In this document: positions 54,169 to 63,598 of the stretch, piece after piece
Position numbering within the stretch: position 1 is the first letter of the stretch
Layout: every line of letters starts with the position of its first letter
Source: CAVRCA01 sp963719345
GTDB lineage: Bacteria; Pseudomonadota; Alphaproteobacteria; Acetobacterales; Acetobacteraceae
Length of the DNA stretch: 64,000 nucleotides
Assembly: GCA_963719345.1 (NCBI GenBank)
Contig: CAVRCA010000003.1
Coordinates: 744,001-808,000 of the forward strand
Direction of reading: 5' to 3'
The notes under the pieces: model-generated
The model's database searches: none
Seen by the model: only the letters and a program-made list of their open reading frames with translations
Told to the model about the DNA's origin: nothing
Program-made: the position numbers and the translations under genes

Positions 54169-56477
54169 GCGACATCCTTGTTCACAACGGCGTCGTCCCA
54201 GATCAGGCGCGACATGGGCAGGGCTATCTCGGCCGTGGTACCGACCCCGACCTTGCTGCGCAACCTGAGCTGGCCACCATGCGCCTGGACGAGCGAGCGC
54301 GACACATATAGGCCGAGTCCGGCGCCCTGAAAGCGGCGGGCCAGAGTGGCGTCAAGCTGCGTGAACGGCTCAAAGACCCGATCGAGGTCGGCCTCGGCGA
54401 TCCCGATGCCGGTATCGGCCACGCGCACCAGCAGCTCGCCCTCGGGCACCACCGTGGCGCTGATCGTCACGCTTCCCGCTGGGGTGAACTTGACCGCATT
54501 GGACAGCAGGTTGTTGAGCACCTGTCGCAGCCGCCGTTCATCGGCGCGAGCGGCCGGCAGACTCGCCGGCAACTCGACCCGTAGGTTCAGCTCGCTGGCC
54601 AGGGCCGCCGGCTCGACATGACGGGCGCAGGTCTGCACCAGGCGGGCAAGGTCGACCCGGTCGCTCGACATCTCGAACCGGCCCGCCTCGATCCGGGCGA
54701 CATCCAGGATCGTGTTGATGAGGCCGAGCAGCTGGCGGCCGGAGTCGTTGATCGCCGTGGCGAACTCGGCGGCTCGCCCGGGATCGGCGCCTTCCATGTC
54801 GCGCAGCAGGGCCTCGGAAAAGCCGATCACCGCGTTGAGGGGCGTGCGCAGTTCGTGGCTCATGGTAGCCAGGAACCGCGACTTGGCCTGATTGGCGGCC
54901 TCGGCCGCTTCCTTGGCCCGACGCAGCTCCTCCTGCGCGTTCTCCGACGCGGTCACGTCCGAGTAGGTCAACACGAAACCGCCCCCGGCGGCTGGATCGG
55001 AACGGACCTCGATCACCCGACCGGTCCTGGTCCTCCGCCGATACAATCTCGATCTCGCGCGATCAAACCCTACCAAGGCTGCCGCGGAGATCCTGGCGTC
55101 TTCCCCTTCGCCGAACTCACCAAATGACCGCAGGTCTTCCAGAATGTCGGCGAAAGCCCGGCCCGGGGTCAGCACGGAGGCGGGCAAGTCCAGCAACTCG
55201 CTCGCCTCGCGGTTCGACGCCACCAGCCGGTGTTCGACATCATACAAGATGATCCCGTGCCGGATGTTGGCCAGCATGACATCCATCTCGGCAGCCCGGC
55301 GCAGCAACTCGCTCTCCGCCTGCGTAAGCGACGTCACGTCCGTCACGACGCTGATATGGCCGCCGTCCGGCAGCGGCGCCGTCCGCACGTCCATCGTCGT
55401 GCCGTTCGGACGCTGGCGGCGGCGCAACTGTGGACGGCCGATATCGTGTGCCATCTGCTCGGCGAAGACGGCGACGGGCTGTCCCGGGCCGTATTCCCCG
55501 GCCTGGGCGCGGCGGCGGATCACGGTCGCCAGGTCGTCCCCGACGGTCAGCGGCGCTCCCTCCATGATCTCGACATAGGCCCGGTTGAACATCGTGACGC
55601 GGCGATCCGGGCCTGGGCCATAGACGCAGACGCCGTGCGGGATGTTTTCCAGGATGCTGTCGAGCATGAAGGCGCGCCGCGTCGACTCATGCTCGGCCTG
55701 CGCGAGCGGGGTGACGTCGGCCACGGTCGTGGTCCACCCGCCGTCCGGCAACGGCTCGGAAGCGATATCGATCACCTGCCCATTGGGACGCAATCTCTGT
55801 CCGACCCACCGTCGGGTGCGGTCCAGCGCCGTTTCGGCGGCCAGGAACTCCGCTCCCTCGGCGCCGGCATACTCGTGGCTCGCCCGCATCAACGCCAGCA
55901 TGTCTGCGAAGGGCAGTCCCTCGCGGAGCTGATCCGGCGGCAGGCCAAGCATTTCCGCAAAGCAGGGATTGTGCAGCAGCAGCGTGCGATCGGCCGCGAA
56001 GGTGGCCAGACCGGTTCGCATGGTGGCCAGCGCGGTCGCCACCCGGGTGACGGCGCGATCAGCCTCCTCCTGGGCGGTCACCAGCTTCGTGGTCTCGACC
56101 GCGCAGATCAGCAGCCCGCCATCGTTCAGCGCAGCTGTCTGCAGGTCGAAGGTCCGGCCGCCCAGCGCTCGCGGCAGCCGGACGCCGGGCTGCGCGCGGA
56201 TCCGCGCCAGATCGACCAGACCGGGGCTATTCGGATCGGGGCTGTTCGGATCGGGGCTGTCCGGGCCGGGTCGCCCTTGCTGACCGGCATCGAGGCCGAT
56301 GCGCAGCACCGTCTCGAGCGGCAGCCCGGTGCGCAACCCGGGCGGCGGCAGATCGACCAGGGAAGCAAAAAGTCGGTTGCTCAGGACCAGGCGCTCGTCA
56401 CCGTCGAACAGTGCAATCCCGATTGGCAACGCCTCCAGCACCGCATCGAGCTGCGGATGCCGAAGCGTCGGGCTCAC
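54165..56477 (-). CDS. Multi-PAS histidine kinase
   Basis: 770 residues from a GTG that overlaps the ctaA stop. Four PAS-type sensor segments are visible: DAVLEALPIGIALFDGDERL (about 10-130), ATALATMRTGLATFAADRTL (about 147-255), MLDSILENIPHGVCVYGPG (about 271-380) and MLANIRHGIILYDVEHRLV (about 400-505). The HisKA domain has His541 in FLATMSHELRTPLNAVIGFS, and the ATPase has NLLSNAVKF, VADTGIGI and FQGAGLGLYVSR. No membrane segment or receiver domain. A short in-frame tandem repeat (DPNSP) interrupts the first PAS. No partner response regulator is adjacent. Confidence 0.9.
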   Translation of the reverse strand: MSPTLRHPQLDAVLEALPIGIALFDGDERLVLSNRLFASLVDLPPPGLRTGLPLETVLRIGLDAGQQGRPGPDSPDPNSPDPNSPGLVDLARIRAQPGVRLPRALGGRTFDLQTAALNDGGLLICAVETTKLVTAQEEADRAVTRVATALATMRTGLATFAADRTLLLHNPCFAEMLGLPPDQLREGLPFADMLALMRASHEYAGAEGAEFLAAETALDRTRRWVGQRLRPNGQVIDIASEPLPDGGWTTTVADVTPLAQAEHESTRRAFMLDSILENIPHGVCVYGPGPDRRVTMFNRAYVEIMEGAPLTVGDDLATVIRRRAQAGEYGPGQPVAVFAEQMAHDIGRPQLRRRQRPNGTTMDVRTAPLPDGGHISVVTDVTSLTQAESELLRRAAEMDVMLANIRHGIILYDVEHRLVASNREASELLDLPASVLTPGRAFADILEDLRSFGEFGEGEDARISAAALVGFDRARSRLYRRRTRTGRVIEVRSDPAAGGGFVLTYSDVTASENAQEELRRAKEAAEAANQAKSRFLATMSHELRTPLNAVIGFSEALLRDMEGADPGRAAEFATAINDSGRQLLGLINTILDVARIEAGRFEMSSDRVDLARLVQTCARHVEPAALASELNLRVELPASLPAARADERRLRQVLNNLLSNAVKFTPAGSVTISATVVPEGELLVRVADTGIGIAEADLDRVFEPFTQLDATLARRFQGAGLGLYVSRSLVQAHGGQLRLRSKVGVGTTAEIALPMSRLIWDDAVVNKDVA
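56222..56266. repeat. Three 15-bp tandem repeats inside the kinase gene
   Basis: Units CGGGGCTATTCGGAT, CGGGGCTGTTCGGAT and CGGGGCTGTCCGGGC in direct tandem. They encode Pro/Asp/Asn/Ser repeats (SPDPN-type) in a loop of the first PAS segment. The 15-bp unit keeps the frame, so copy-number change would only alter loop length. Confidence 0.8.
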
Positions 56478-57577
56478 GTCGGGCGGACCGAGGTCGGCAA
56501 GCGCTTGCCCGTTGCGTGCAGCGCGTTCAGCGCGGCCGTCAGCGCCACCACGGCGACGACCTGGTGGGCGACCGCCAAATCGACCGGCACCACGGCGAGG
56601 AGGGTGGCCACGCCGAGTGCGTATTGCAGGCCGATCGCCAGTGCCAAAAACAGGAGCGCACGCTTGATGCTGGTCGGCCCGCCGGCACGCAGTCCAACTA
56701 CCACGGCGGCGCACGCGACCAGCGCGGTCAAGGTGGCAAGCAGGCGATGGTCGAACTGCACCGCGGCGATGTTCTCGGTGAGATTGCGCAGCAGCGGGTG
56801 GAGCCGCGCATAGCCGTCCGGGACCAGTCGGCCGTCCATTAAGGGAAAGGTGTTGTAGTCGAGTCCGGCGTGGGTGCCGGCCACGAAGCCGCCGGCAACG
56901 ATGGTCAGCGGCAGCAGGATGCAGACGGCGCCGATCAGGCCGCGGGTTGCGCGGCCGGTCGCTACCCCGGGAGGCGAAGTGGGACGAAGAACGCTGAGGC
57001 CGGTCCAGAAGATCGCCCCATACAAGGCCAGAGCCAGCGCGAGATGGACAACGAGGCGATAGGGGGAAACCGAACTTGTGTCGGGCAGGAAGCCTGACGC
57101 CACCATGAACCAGCCGACCGCGCCTTGCAGACCGCCCAACAGGAATATCAGAGCAAGCCGCGGGGCAAGTCGGCGCTCCAGCCGGCCGGTGACCCAGAAC
57201 CAGATCAGCGGACCCAGAAAGGCGAGGCCGAGCAGCCGGCCCCACAGGCGGTGGACCCACTCGAGCCAGAAGATCCGCTTGAAGCCCTCGATGCCGAAGC
57301 CCGCATGAAGCAGGTGATACTGGGGGATCTGCTGATAGAGGTTATACAGGCGCTCCCAGCCCTGGTCGGTCATCGGCGGCAGCGCCCCGGTGATCGGCGC
57401 CCATTCCATGATCGACAGGCCCGATCCGGTAAGGCGGGTCGCGCCTCCCAGGCCCACCATGATGATCAGCATCGCGCAGACGGCGAACAGCCAGCCCGCA
57501 ACGAGTCTCCGATGCGGCCGGCTGGTCGACCGCTCCTCTGGCACAGCGCCTGAAAAGTCGCGCACATCGAAGGGCAT
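56474..57577 (-). CDS. ctaA: Heme A synthase (Cox15/CtaA type 2)
   Basis: About 367 residues with eight predicted membrane segments. Converts heme O to heme A for cytochrome oxidase. Landmarks: FAVCAMLIIMVGLGGATRLTGSGLSIMEW, LHAGFGIEGFKRIFWLEWVHRLWGRLLG, GGLQGAVGWFMVASGF, VVHLALAL, FVAGTHAGLDYNTFPLMDG and VQFDHRLLA, giving the heme-ligand histidines. ATG at 57577 is preferred over a GTG six codons earlier. It is first in an operon with the PAS kinase and tldD, linked by 4-base overlaps. Confidence 0.93.
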   Translation of the reverse strand: MPFDVRDFSGAVPEERSTSRPHRRLVAGWLFAVCAMLIIMVGLGGATRLTGSGLSIMEWAPITGALPPMTDQGWERLYNLYQQIPQYHLLHAGFGIEGFKRIFWLEWVHRLWGRLLGLAFLGPLIWFWVTGRLERRLAPRLALIFLLGGLQGAVGWFMVASGFLPDTSSVSPYRLVVHLALALALYGAIFWTGLSVLRPTSPPGVATGRATRGLIGAVCILLPLTIVAGGFVAGTHAGLDYNTFPLMDGRLVPDGYARLHPLLRNLTENIAAVQFDHRLLATLTALVACAAVVVGLRAGGPTSIKRALLFLALAIGLQYALGVATLLAVVPVDLAVAHQVVAVVALTAALNALHATGKRLPTSVRPT

Positions 57578-57728
57578 GGTGGCGGACCCTATCACGCTAG
57601 ATCGCAGCCACCTACTGTATCAAAAGGACAATTCGGTGGTCGCGGGCCTTCCCCGGTCGGCCAATTCCCCGGCTTTCGCCCGCCGATCCTCCATGGCGTT
57701 CGGCGACACCCGGTGCTAGGCACCAGCC

Positions 57729-58469
57729 ATGCCTGCGCCGACCTTCGATCGCCGCCCGCCGCCGGTGGCGGGAACTGCCGGCGCTGTGCGTCGCCCCGGC
57801 CGATCGGCCCGCTTGGTCCCCTGGCGGCCCGTGCTGAAAGCCGGGGCGCTGCTCGCCGGTCTGCTCGCGCTGGGGTTCGTGCTGCGTGAGCTGCCGCCTC
57901 TGCTCCACACGGCAACGCTCGACCGACTGGTGAGCGGGGGTGGCGTGTATGGGGAGGTCGTGTTCACATTGATCGCGACGGCGGCGTGTGCCGCAGGTCT
58001 GCCGCGACAGGCAACGGCGTTCCTCGGCGGCTACGCGTTTGGGACCGGGTTGGGGACCGGCCTCGCCCTGCTGGCGCAGAGCTTGGCCTGCCTCGCCACG
58101 TTTGCGTGGGCCCGGTTCGTCGCGCGCCAGTGGATCGCCCAACGGCGCTCAAGCCGGCTCCGCCGGATCGACGCGGTCCTCGCCGCTCACCCGTTCCGCG
58201 CGACCCTGACGTTGCGGCTGCTGCCGATCGGCAACAATCTGCTGCTCAATCTGCTCGCCGGCGTCTCAAGCGTGCCGAGCCGGCCGTTCCTGCTCGCCTC
58301 GATCGTCGGCTATGCGCCGCAAACCGTCGTCTTCGCGCTGCTCGGGGCGGGCGTGCGGGTGTCCAAGGGCGTGCAACTGGCTTTGGGAGTCGCCCTGTTC
58401 GCCGCTTCCATGGGCTTGGGACTGATGCTGCTGCGCCGCGCGCGGGACGGCGTCAGTGAAGTTCCATGA
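57729..58469 (+). CDS. TVP38/TMEM64 (VTT domain) membrane protein
   Basis: 246 residues. After a basic N-terminus come several membrane segments and the VTT pattern: GLPRQATAFLGGYAFGTGLGTGLALLAQS, FRATLTLRLLPIGNNLLLNLLAGVSSVPSRPFLLASIVGYAPQTVVFALLG. DedA/TVP38-type proteins are implicated in lipid scrambling and membrane potential homeostasis. The 3' end overlaps the convergent usg gene by 17 bases. Confidence 0.87.
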   Translation: MPAPTFDRRPPPVAGTAGAVRRPGRSARLVPWRPVLKAGALLAGLLALGFVLRELPPLLHTATLDRLVSGGGVYGEVVFTLIATAACAAGLPRQATAFLGGYAFGTGLGTGLALLAQSLACLATFAWARFVARQWIAQRRSSRLRRIDAVLAAHPFRATLTLRLLPIGNNLLLNLLAGVSSVPSRPFLLASIVGYAPQTVVFALLGAGVRVSKGVQLALGVALFAASMGLGLMLLRRARDGVSEVP

Positions 58470-58710
58470 AAGCGCCGGGCGCCCGGAACTGCGGGGATTT
58501 GAACAGGTTCGCCGAGGCGACGCGGACCGAGTACAGCTTGCCGTCCAGCTCGCGTTCCCAAAAATCGAGGAACTTGTGCAAGACGGGGAACCGTGGGGCG
58601 AGATCAAGGCCCTGCCAGACATAGCTTTGCAGAAGCTCGGGATGGTCCGGCATCCGGTAGAGGATCTCGGCCGTGGTCAGTCGATAGTCGCCGGGCATTC
58701 GCACGCTCAT
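58453..58710 (-). CDS. Usg family protein
   Basis: About 85 residues: DYRLTTAEILYRMPDHPELL, QSYVWQGLDLAPRFPVLHKF, LDFWERELDGKLYSVRVASA. It matches the small alphaproteobacterial Usg family, of unknown function. The ATG at 58710 has AGGAG 5 bases upstream, better placed than the ATG at 58740. It diverges from groESL, sharing the intergenic region with the CIRCE sites. Confidence 0.85.
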   Translation of the reverse strand: MSVRMPGDYRLTTAEILYRMPDHPELLQSYVWQGLDLAPRFPVLHKFLDFWERELDGKLYSVRVASANLFKSPQFRAPGAFMELH

Positions 58711-58833
58711 GCGCTCTCCTGTCGCGACGGCCAGCACCATCGCCGACCGCGGCGGCAGCTTCGTTCGCCAGACCGCCGAAGAGGATGATGCGGAAGACGC
58801 CGGTCCGCTTCAACAACAAATCAAAACAAGAGC

Positions 58834-58860
58834 TTAGCACTCGGACGGCCAAATTGCTGC
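58834..58860. promoter_or_regulatory. Degenerate second CIRCE-like site
   Basis: The left arm TTAGCACTC is a perfect CIRCE half-site. After exactly 9 bases the right arm reads AATTGCTGC, which keeps only the TGCT core of GAGTGCTAA. It lies upstream of the groESL promoter on the usg side. Confidence 0.4.
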
Positions 58861-58867
58861 CGACGGG

Positions 58868-58896
58868 TTGACAGTGGCGAGGCCGCCCTCTAGATC
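58868..58896 (+). promoter_or_regulatory. Probable groESL promoter
   Basis: TTGACA at 58868-58873 and TAGATC at 58891-58896 are separated by 17 bases. They end just before the CIRCE operator, so HrcA bound there would block transcription. The match is to housekeeping-type sigma factors; no transcript data are available. Confidence 0.6.
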
Positions 58897-58898
58897 CC

Positions 58899-58925
58899 TT
58901 GGCACTCCCAGAGAGGGAGTGCTAA
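58899..58925. promoter_or_regulatory. CIRCE operator (HrcA binding site)
   Basis: TTGGCACTC-N9-GAGTGCTAA, differing from the consensus TTAGCACTC-N9-GAGTGCTAA at one base. It lies directly after the -10 box and about 78 bases before groES. HrcA represses chaperonin genes from this site until heat stress. Confidence 0.92.
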
Positions 58926-59002
58926 CAGCGAGGCCGCCCAGCGTGCCTTGCCGGTTTGGCAACCTTCCACCATCCCTGTCGCATCATTCAGGAGCGTACC
59001 GC

Positions 59003-59317
59003 ATGCAATTCCGTCCTCTGCACGACCGCGTTGTGGTCCGTCGGCTGGACGCCGAGGAGAAGACCGCGGGCGGCATCATCATCCCCGACACGGCCAAGGA
59101 AAAGCCGATGGAGGGCGAGGTCATCGCAGTCGGGCCGGGCGCCCGCAACGAGCAAGGCCAGATCGTCGCCCTCGACGTGAAGGCGGGCGACCGCATCCTG
59201 TTCGGCAAGTGGTCGGGCACCGAAGTCAAGATCGACAGCGAGGAGCTGCTGATCATGAAGGAGTCCGACATCATGGGCATCATCGAGGGCGGGGTCGCCG
59301 CCAAGAAGGCCGCCTGA
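59003..59317 (+). CDS. groES: Co-chaperonin GroES
   Basis: 104 residues. Lid of the chaperonin chamber: FRPLHDRVVVRRLDAEEKTAGGIIIPDTAKEKP, the mobile loop, VKAGDRILFGKWSGTEVKID and MKESDIMGII. AGGAG lies 8 bases before the ATG. It is controlled by the CIRCE site and cotranscribed with groEL, 86 bases downstream. Confidence 0.97.
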   Translation: MQFRPLHDRVVVRRLDAEEKTAGGIIIPDTAKEKPMEGEVIAVGPGARNEQGQIVALDVKAGDRILFGKWSGTEVKIDSEELLIMKESDIMGIIEGGVAAKKAA

Positions 59318-59403
59318 GCCGAGCGGCCGCAGCGCAACGCCCATCGCAGCGCAACGCCCATCCCTGAACATCCATCAGAGCGAATCAAAGGAAGTAGCAG
59401 ATA

Positions 59404-61050
<1,647 letters not shown>

Positions 61051-61071
61051 GCTCGCCTGCAGACGGAACAA

Positions 61072-61101
61072 AAGAGGGGCGGACGCAAGTCCGCCCCTCT
61101 T
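61072..61101 (+). terminator. Terminator after groEL
   Basis: A perfect 13-bp stem AAGAGGGGCGGAC/GTCCGCCCCTCTT with a GCAA loop, a stable tetraloop, starts 21 bases after the groEL stop. The T-run is short (TTCGTATT). Confidence 0.85.
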
Positions 61102-61318
61102 CGTATTGGGCCGGTGATACCGCAGCTTGCGTTGGGACGGTTATCTTCTTGCCGTAATTGACAGGCTAGGCTGTTTCTGTGCCAACTGGTCGCTGCAATC
61201 GCATTTTGGCTTGCCTTGCTGCGCCTCCGGCTGATCGGATGCTCCCAAGACTTCCAAAGGCTCGGTTGTCCATTCGCCTCGCCACCGGGCGGGCAACGAC
61301 GGAGAGAGTGACGCAGCA

Positions 61319-61522
61319 ATGGCTATCGGTACGGTCAAGTGGTTCAACACCACAAAGGGCTTTGGGTTCATCATGCCTCAGGATGGCGGCAAGGACGTGT
61401 TCGTGCATATCACGGCGGTCCAGGCTGCCGGGCTGCGCGGCCTGAACGAAGGCCAGAAGGTGAGCTACGAAGTGGCGATGGAACGCGGCAAGGCCGCCGC
61501 CACCAACCTCAAGCTCGCCTGA
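61319..61522 (+). CDS. Cold-shock protein, first copy
   Basis: 67 residues, single cold-shock domain. RNP1 KGFGFIM and RNP2 VFVHITAV are intact. It binds single-stranded RNA/DNA and melts RNA structure. The 217 bases before it hold no gene and may form the long structured leader typical of cold-shock mRNAs. The second copy lies 167 bases downstream and differs at four residues. Confidence 0.93.
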   Translation: MAIGTVKWFNTTKGFGFIMPQDGGKDVFVHITAVQAAGLRGLNEGQKVSYEVAMERGKAAATNLKLA

Positions 61523-61689
61523 ACCCGCGAGACCCCTCTTCATGACTTCACGTCCGGCGTCGTAACCGGATGTCACCCACCGGGCATGATCCGGTGCAAG
61601 ACGGCCGTCCGGCGGCATCGTAGCCGATCCGGAACACGGCACGAAACTCAGCAGCCACCACCAGACAGCATCGCAAGGAGCAGCCCGTC

Positions 61690-61893
61690 ATGGCGATCGG
61701 GACCGTGAAATGGTTTAATGAGACCAAGGGCTATGGGTTCATCATGCCCCAGGACGGCGGAAAGGACGTGTTCGTCCACATCACTGCCGTCCAGGCGGCG
61801 GGACTGAACGGCCTGAACGACGGCCAGAAGGTCTCCTACGAGGTCGCGATGGAGCGCGGCAAGGCAGCCGCCACCAACCTCAAGCTTGCCTGA
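61690..61893 (+). CDS. Cold-shock protein, second copy
   Basis: 67 residues with RNP1 KGYGFIM and RNP2 VFVHITAV. It differs from the first copy by Thr11Glu, Phe15Tyr, Arg40Asn and Glu44Asp, so 63 of 67 residues are identical. AAGGAG stands 8 bases before the ATG. This is a tandem duplication with diverged spacer DNA, suggesting separate regulation. Confidence 0.93.
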   Translation: MAIGTVKWFNETKGYGFIMPQDGGKDVFVHITAVQAAGLNGLNDGQKVSYEVAMERGKAAATNLKLA

Positions 61894-61974
61894 TTCCCAT
61901 CATCTGATTTCCGTTCTCGGCTGACGGGCCGGCCGTGGAGGGCGCTGGCGGCGCGCTCCACGTTGCGGCTTGGA

Positions 61975-62535
61975 TCAGCCGGCGGAGGAAGTGATGATGC
62001 GTGCGACCGGCTCGATGGCTGTCGCGCCGGCTTCGCGCATCGCCTGCTCGGCCACTTGACGCCGCGCGCCATCCCGCAGCCGCACCGAGAGCAGAAGATC
62101 ACCCCGGGCGGCGGCATCCTGGCGCTCGTCGTGCTGGACCTTGTCGCTGGCGGCTGCGACGCCTTCCACCGCGCCGCCGAGTCCCAAACCGCCGGCGACC
62201 GCCGCCGCGACCGCCGGCAGGGCCGCGCCCCCGGTCGCAACCACTACTCCCGCCGCGGCCAGCGCTCCCACGGACGCGGCAAGGCTCGTGTGCAGCGTCC
62301 GGGCCTGCCGCGAGTTATCCTCCGCATTCGGGTTGGCCGCTGTCTCCGGCGTTGCCTGGTGCGGCGCGAGCTGCGCATCCGGCAGGCTGATCTCGGAGCG
62401 GTCGAAACCGGCCACGGTCAACCGGCTGATCGCCTGCTGCACGGCCGCGTCGCTCGGGAAAGAGCCCCGCAGTTCCTCGACCGTATCGTCCAGTGCCGGG
62501 CCAGGCTTGTTCGGGTTGAGCTCACTTCCGCTCAT
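61975..62535 (-). CDS. Hypothetical protein with glycine-zipper hydrophobic core
   Basis: About 186 residues from ATG 62535. The N-terminus resembles stress-protein ferredoxin-like starts (LDDTVEELRGSFPSDAAVQQ, then AISRLTVAGFDRSEISLPDA). The middle is a Gly/Ala-rich hydrophobic stretch (LAASVGALAAAGVVVATGGA, then AALPAVAAAVAGGLGLGGAV). The C-terminal part reads DLLLSVRLRDGARRQVAEQA. The layout matches small membrane-associated stress proteins of the DUF1269-like type, but no certain family is assigned. Confidence 0.65.
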   Translation of the reverse strand: MSGSELNPNKPGPALDDTVEELRGSFPSDAAVQQAISRLTVAGFDRSEISLPDAQLAPHQATPETAANPNAEDNSRQARTLHTSLAASVGALAAAGVVVATGGAALPAVAAAVAGGLGLGGAVEGVAAASDKVQHDERQDAAARGDLLLSVRLRDGARRQVAEQAMREAGATAIEPVARIITSSAG

Positions 62536-62699
62536 CGCCACCTCCACGAATATGGCCAGAACGTATGGTCGCGCTCGCCGTTCCGTCGGCTCGTTCGTGG
62601 CGCTGCGCATTGTCCTTCGCGTCGACGCTGCCGTAGAGGGCGATTTTCTTCCGCGTGTTCTAGCTAGGGACCGATCATGGCTGAGAGTTCGCACGACCG

Positions 62700-63598
62700 A
62701 TGAGGCTGCGGGTGACGACCTGGAACATCAACTCGCTGCGGCTGCGGCTGCCCCTGTTAAGGGAGCTGATCGCGGCGCTCGATCCCGACGTGATCTGCCT
62801 GCAGGAGACCAAGGTCCCGGACGCCCTGTTTCCGGACGCGGCGCCGGCCGAGCTTGGCTATCCCTATGCCGCCTTCCGCGGGATGAAGGGCTACAACGGC
62901 GTCGCCATCCTCTCGCGCCTGCCATTCGTGGTCGATGAGGGCGCGCCGGACTGGTGTGCCAAGGGCGACTGCCGGCACCTCGCGGTCGCTGCTCGACACT
63001 TCCCGGCGGTCCGGCCGAGCTGCATAATTTCTACGTGCCGGCGGGCGGCGACATCCCCGACCCCGAGCAGAACGCAAAGTTCGCCCACAAGCTCGCCTTT
63101 GTCGACCAGGCCGCCGAATGGTTCGCCGCTCGCCCCTTGCTGGGCCGGACCATTCTGACGGGCGACCTCAACATCGCGCCCCTGGAGCACGACGTCTGGA
63201 GCCACCGCCAACTGCTCGGCGTGGTCAGCCACACGCCGGCCGAAGTGGAGCGGCTGACCGCGTGGCAGAACACCGGCTTCACCGACGCGGTGCGCCATTT
63301 CGTGCCGGCGACGGAGAAGCTGTTCACCTGGTGGAGCTACCGCAATCGCGACTGGCGCGCCTCGAACCGCGGGCGCCGCCTCGATCATGTCTGGGTGACA
63401 CCCGATCTCGCCGGACGCCTGTCCCGTCATGCCGTGTTGACCGAGGCGCGCGACTGGCCGCGCACGTCCGACCACGTCCCGGTCTGCGTCGAGCTAGAAC
63501 GGCTGAACCTGGGCCGTCGAGGGTCAGGCGGCGCGCCAGATCGGCCGCCATCGGCGGCACGCCCTCGGGGTCGAGCCGATAGCCGCCGCCTTCCGTGA
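62700..63598 (+). pseudogene. xthA: Exodeoxyribonuclease III, frameshifted
   Basis: Repairs abasic sites and 3' ends. N-terminal frame: RLRVTTWNINSLRLRL, LDPDVICLQETKVPDALF and FRGMKGYNGVAILSRLP. A frame change near 63000, consistent with one missing base, is followed by LHNFYVPAGGDIPDPEQNAK, RTILTGDLNIAPLEHDVWSH, WWSYRNRDWRASNRGRRLDH and the catalytic end WPRTSDHVPVCVELE. Active-site Glu (QETKV), Asp/Asn (GDLNIAP) and His (SDHVPV) are present. Homologues stop close after this, so the last about 30 codons to 63598 are probably read-through. Confidence 0.83.
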
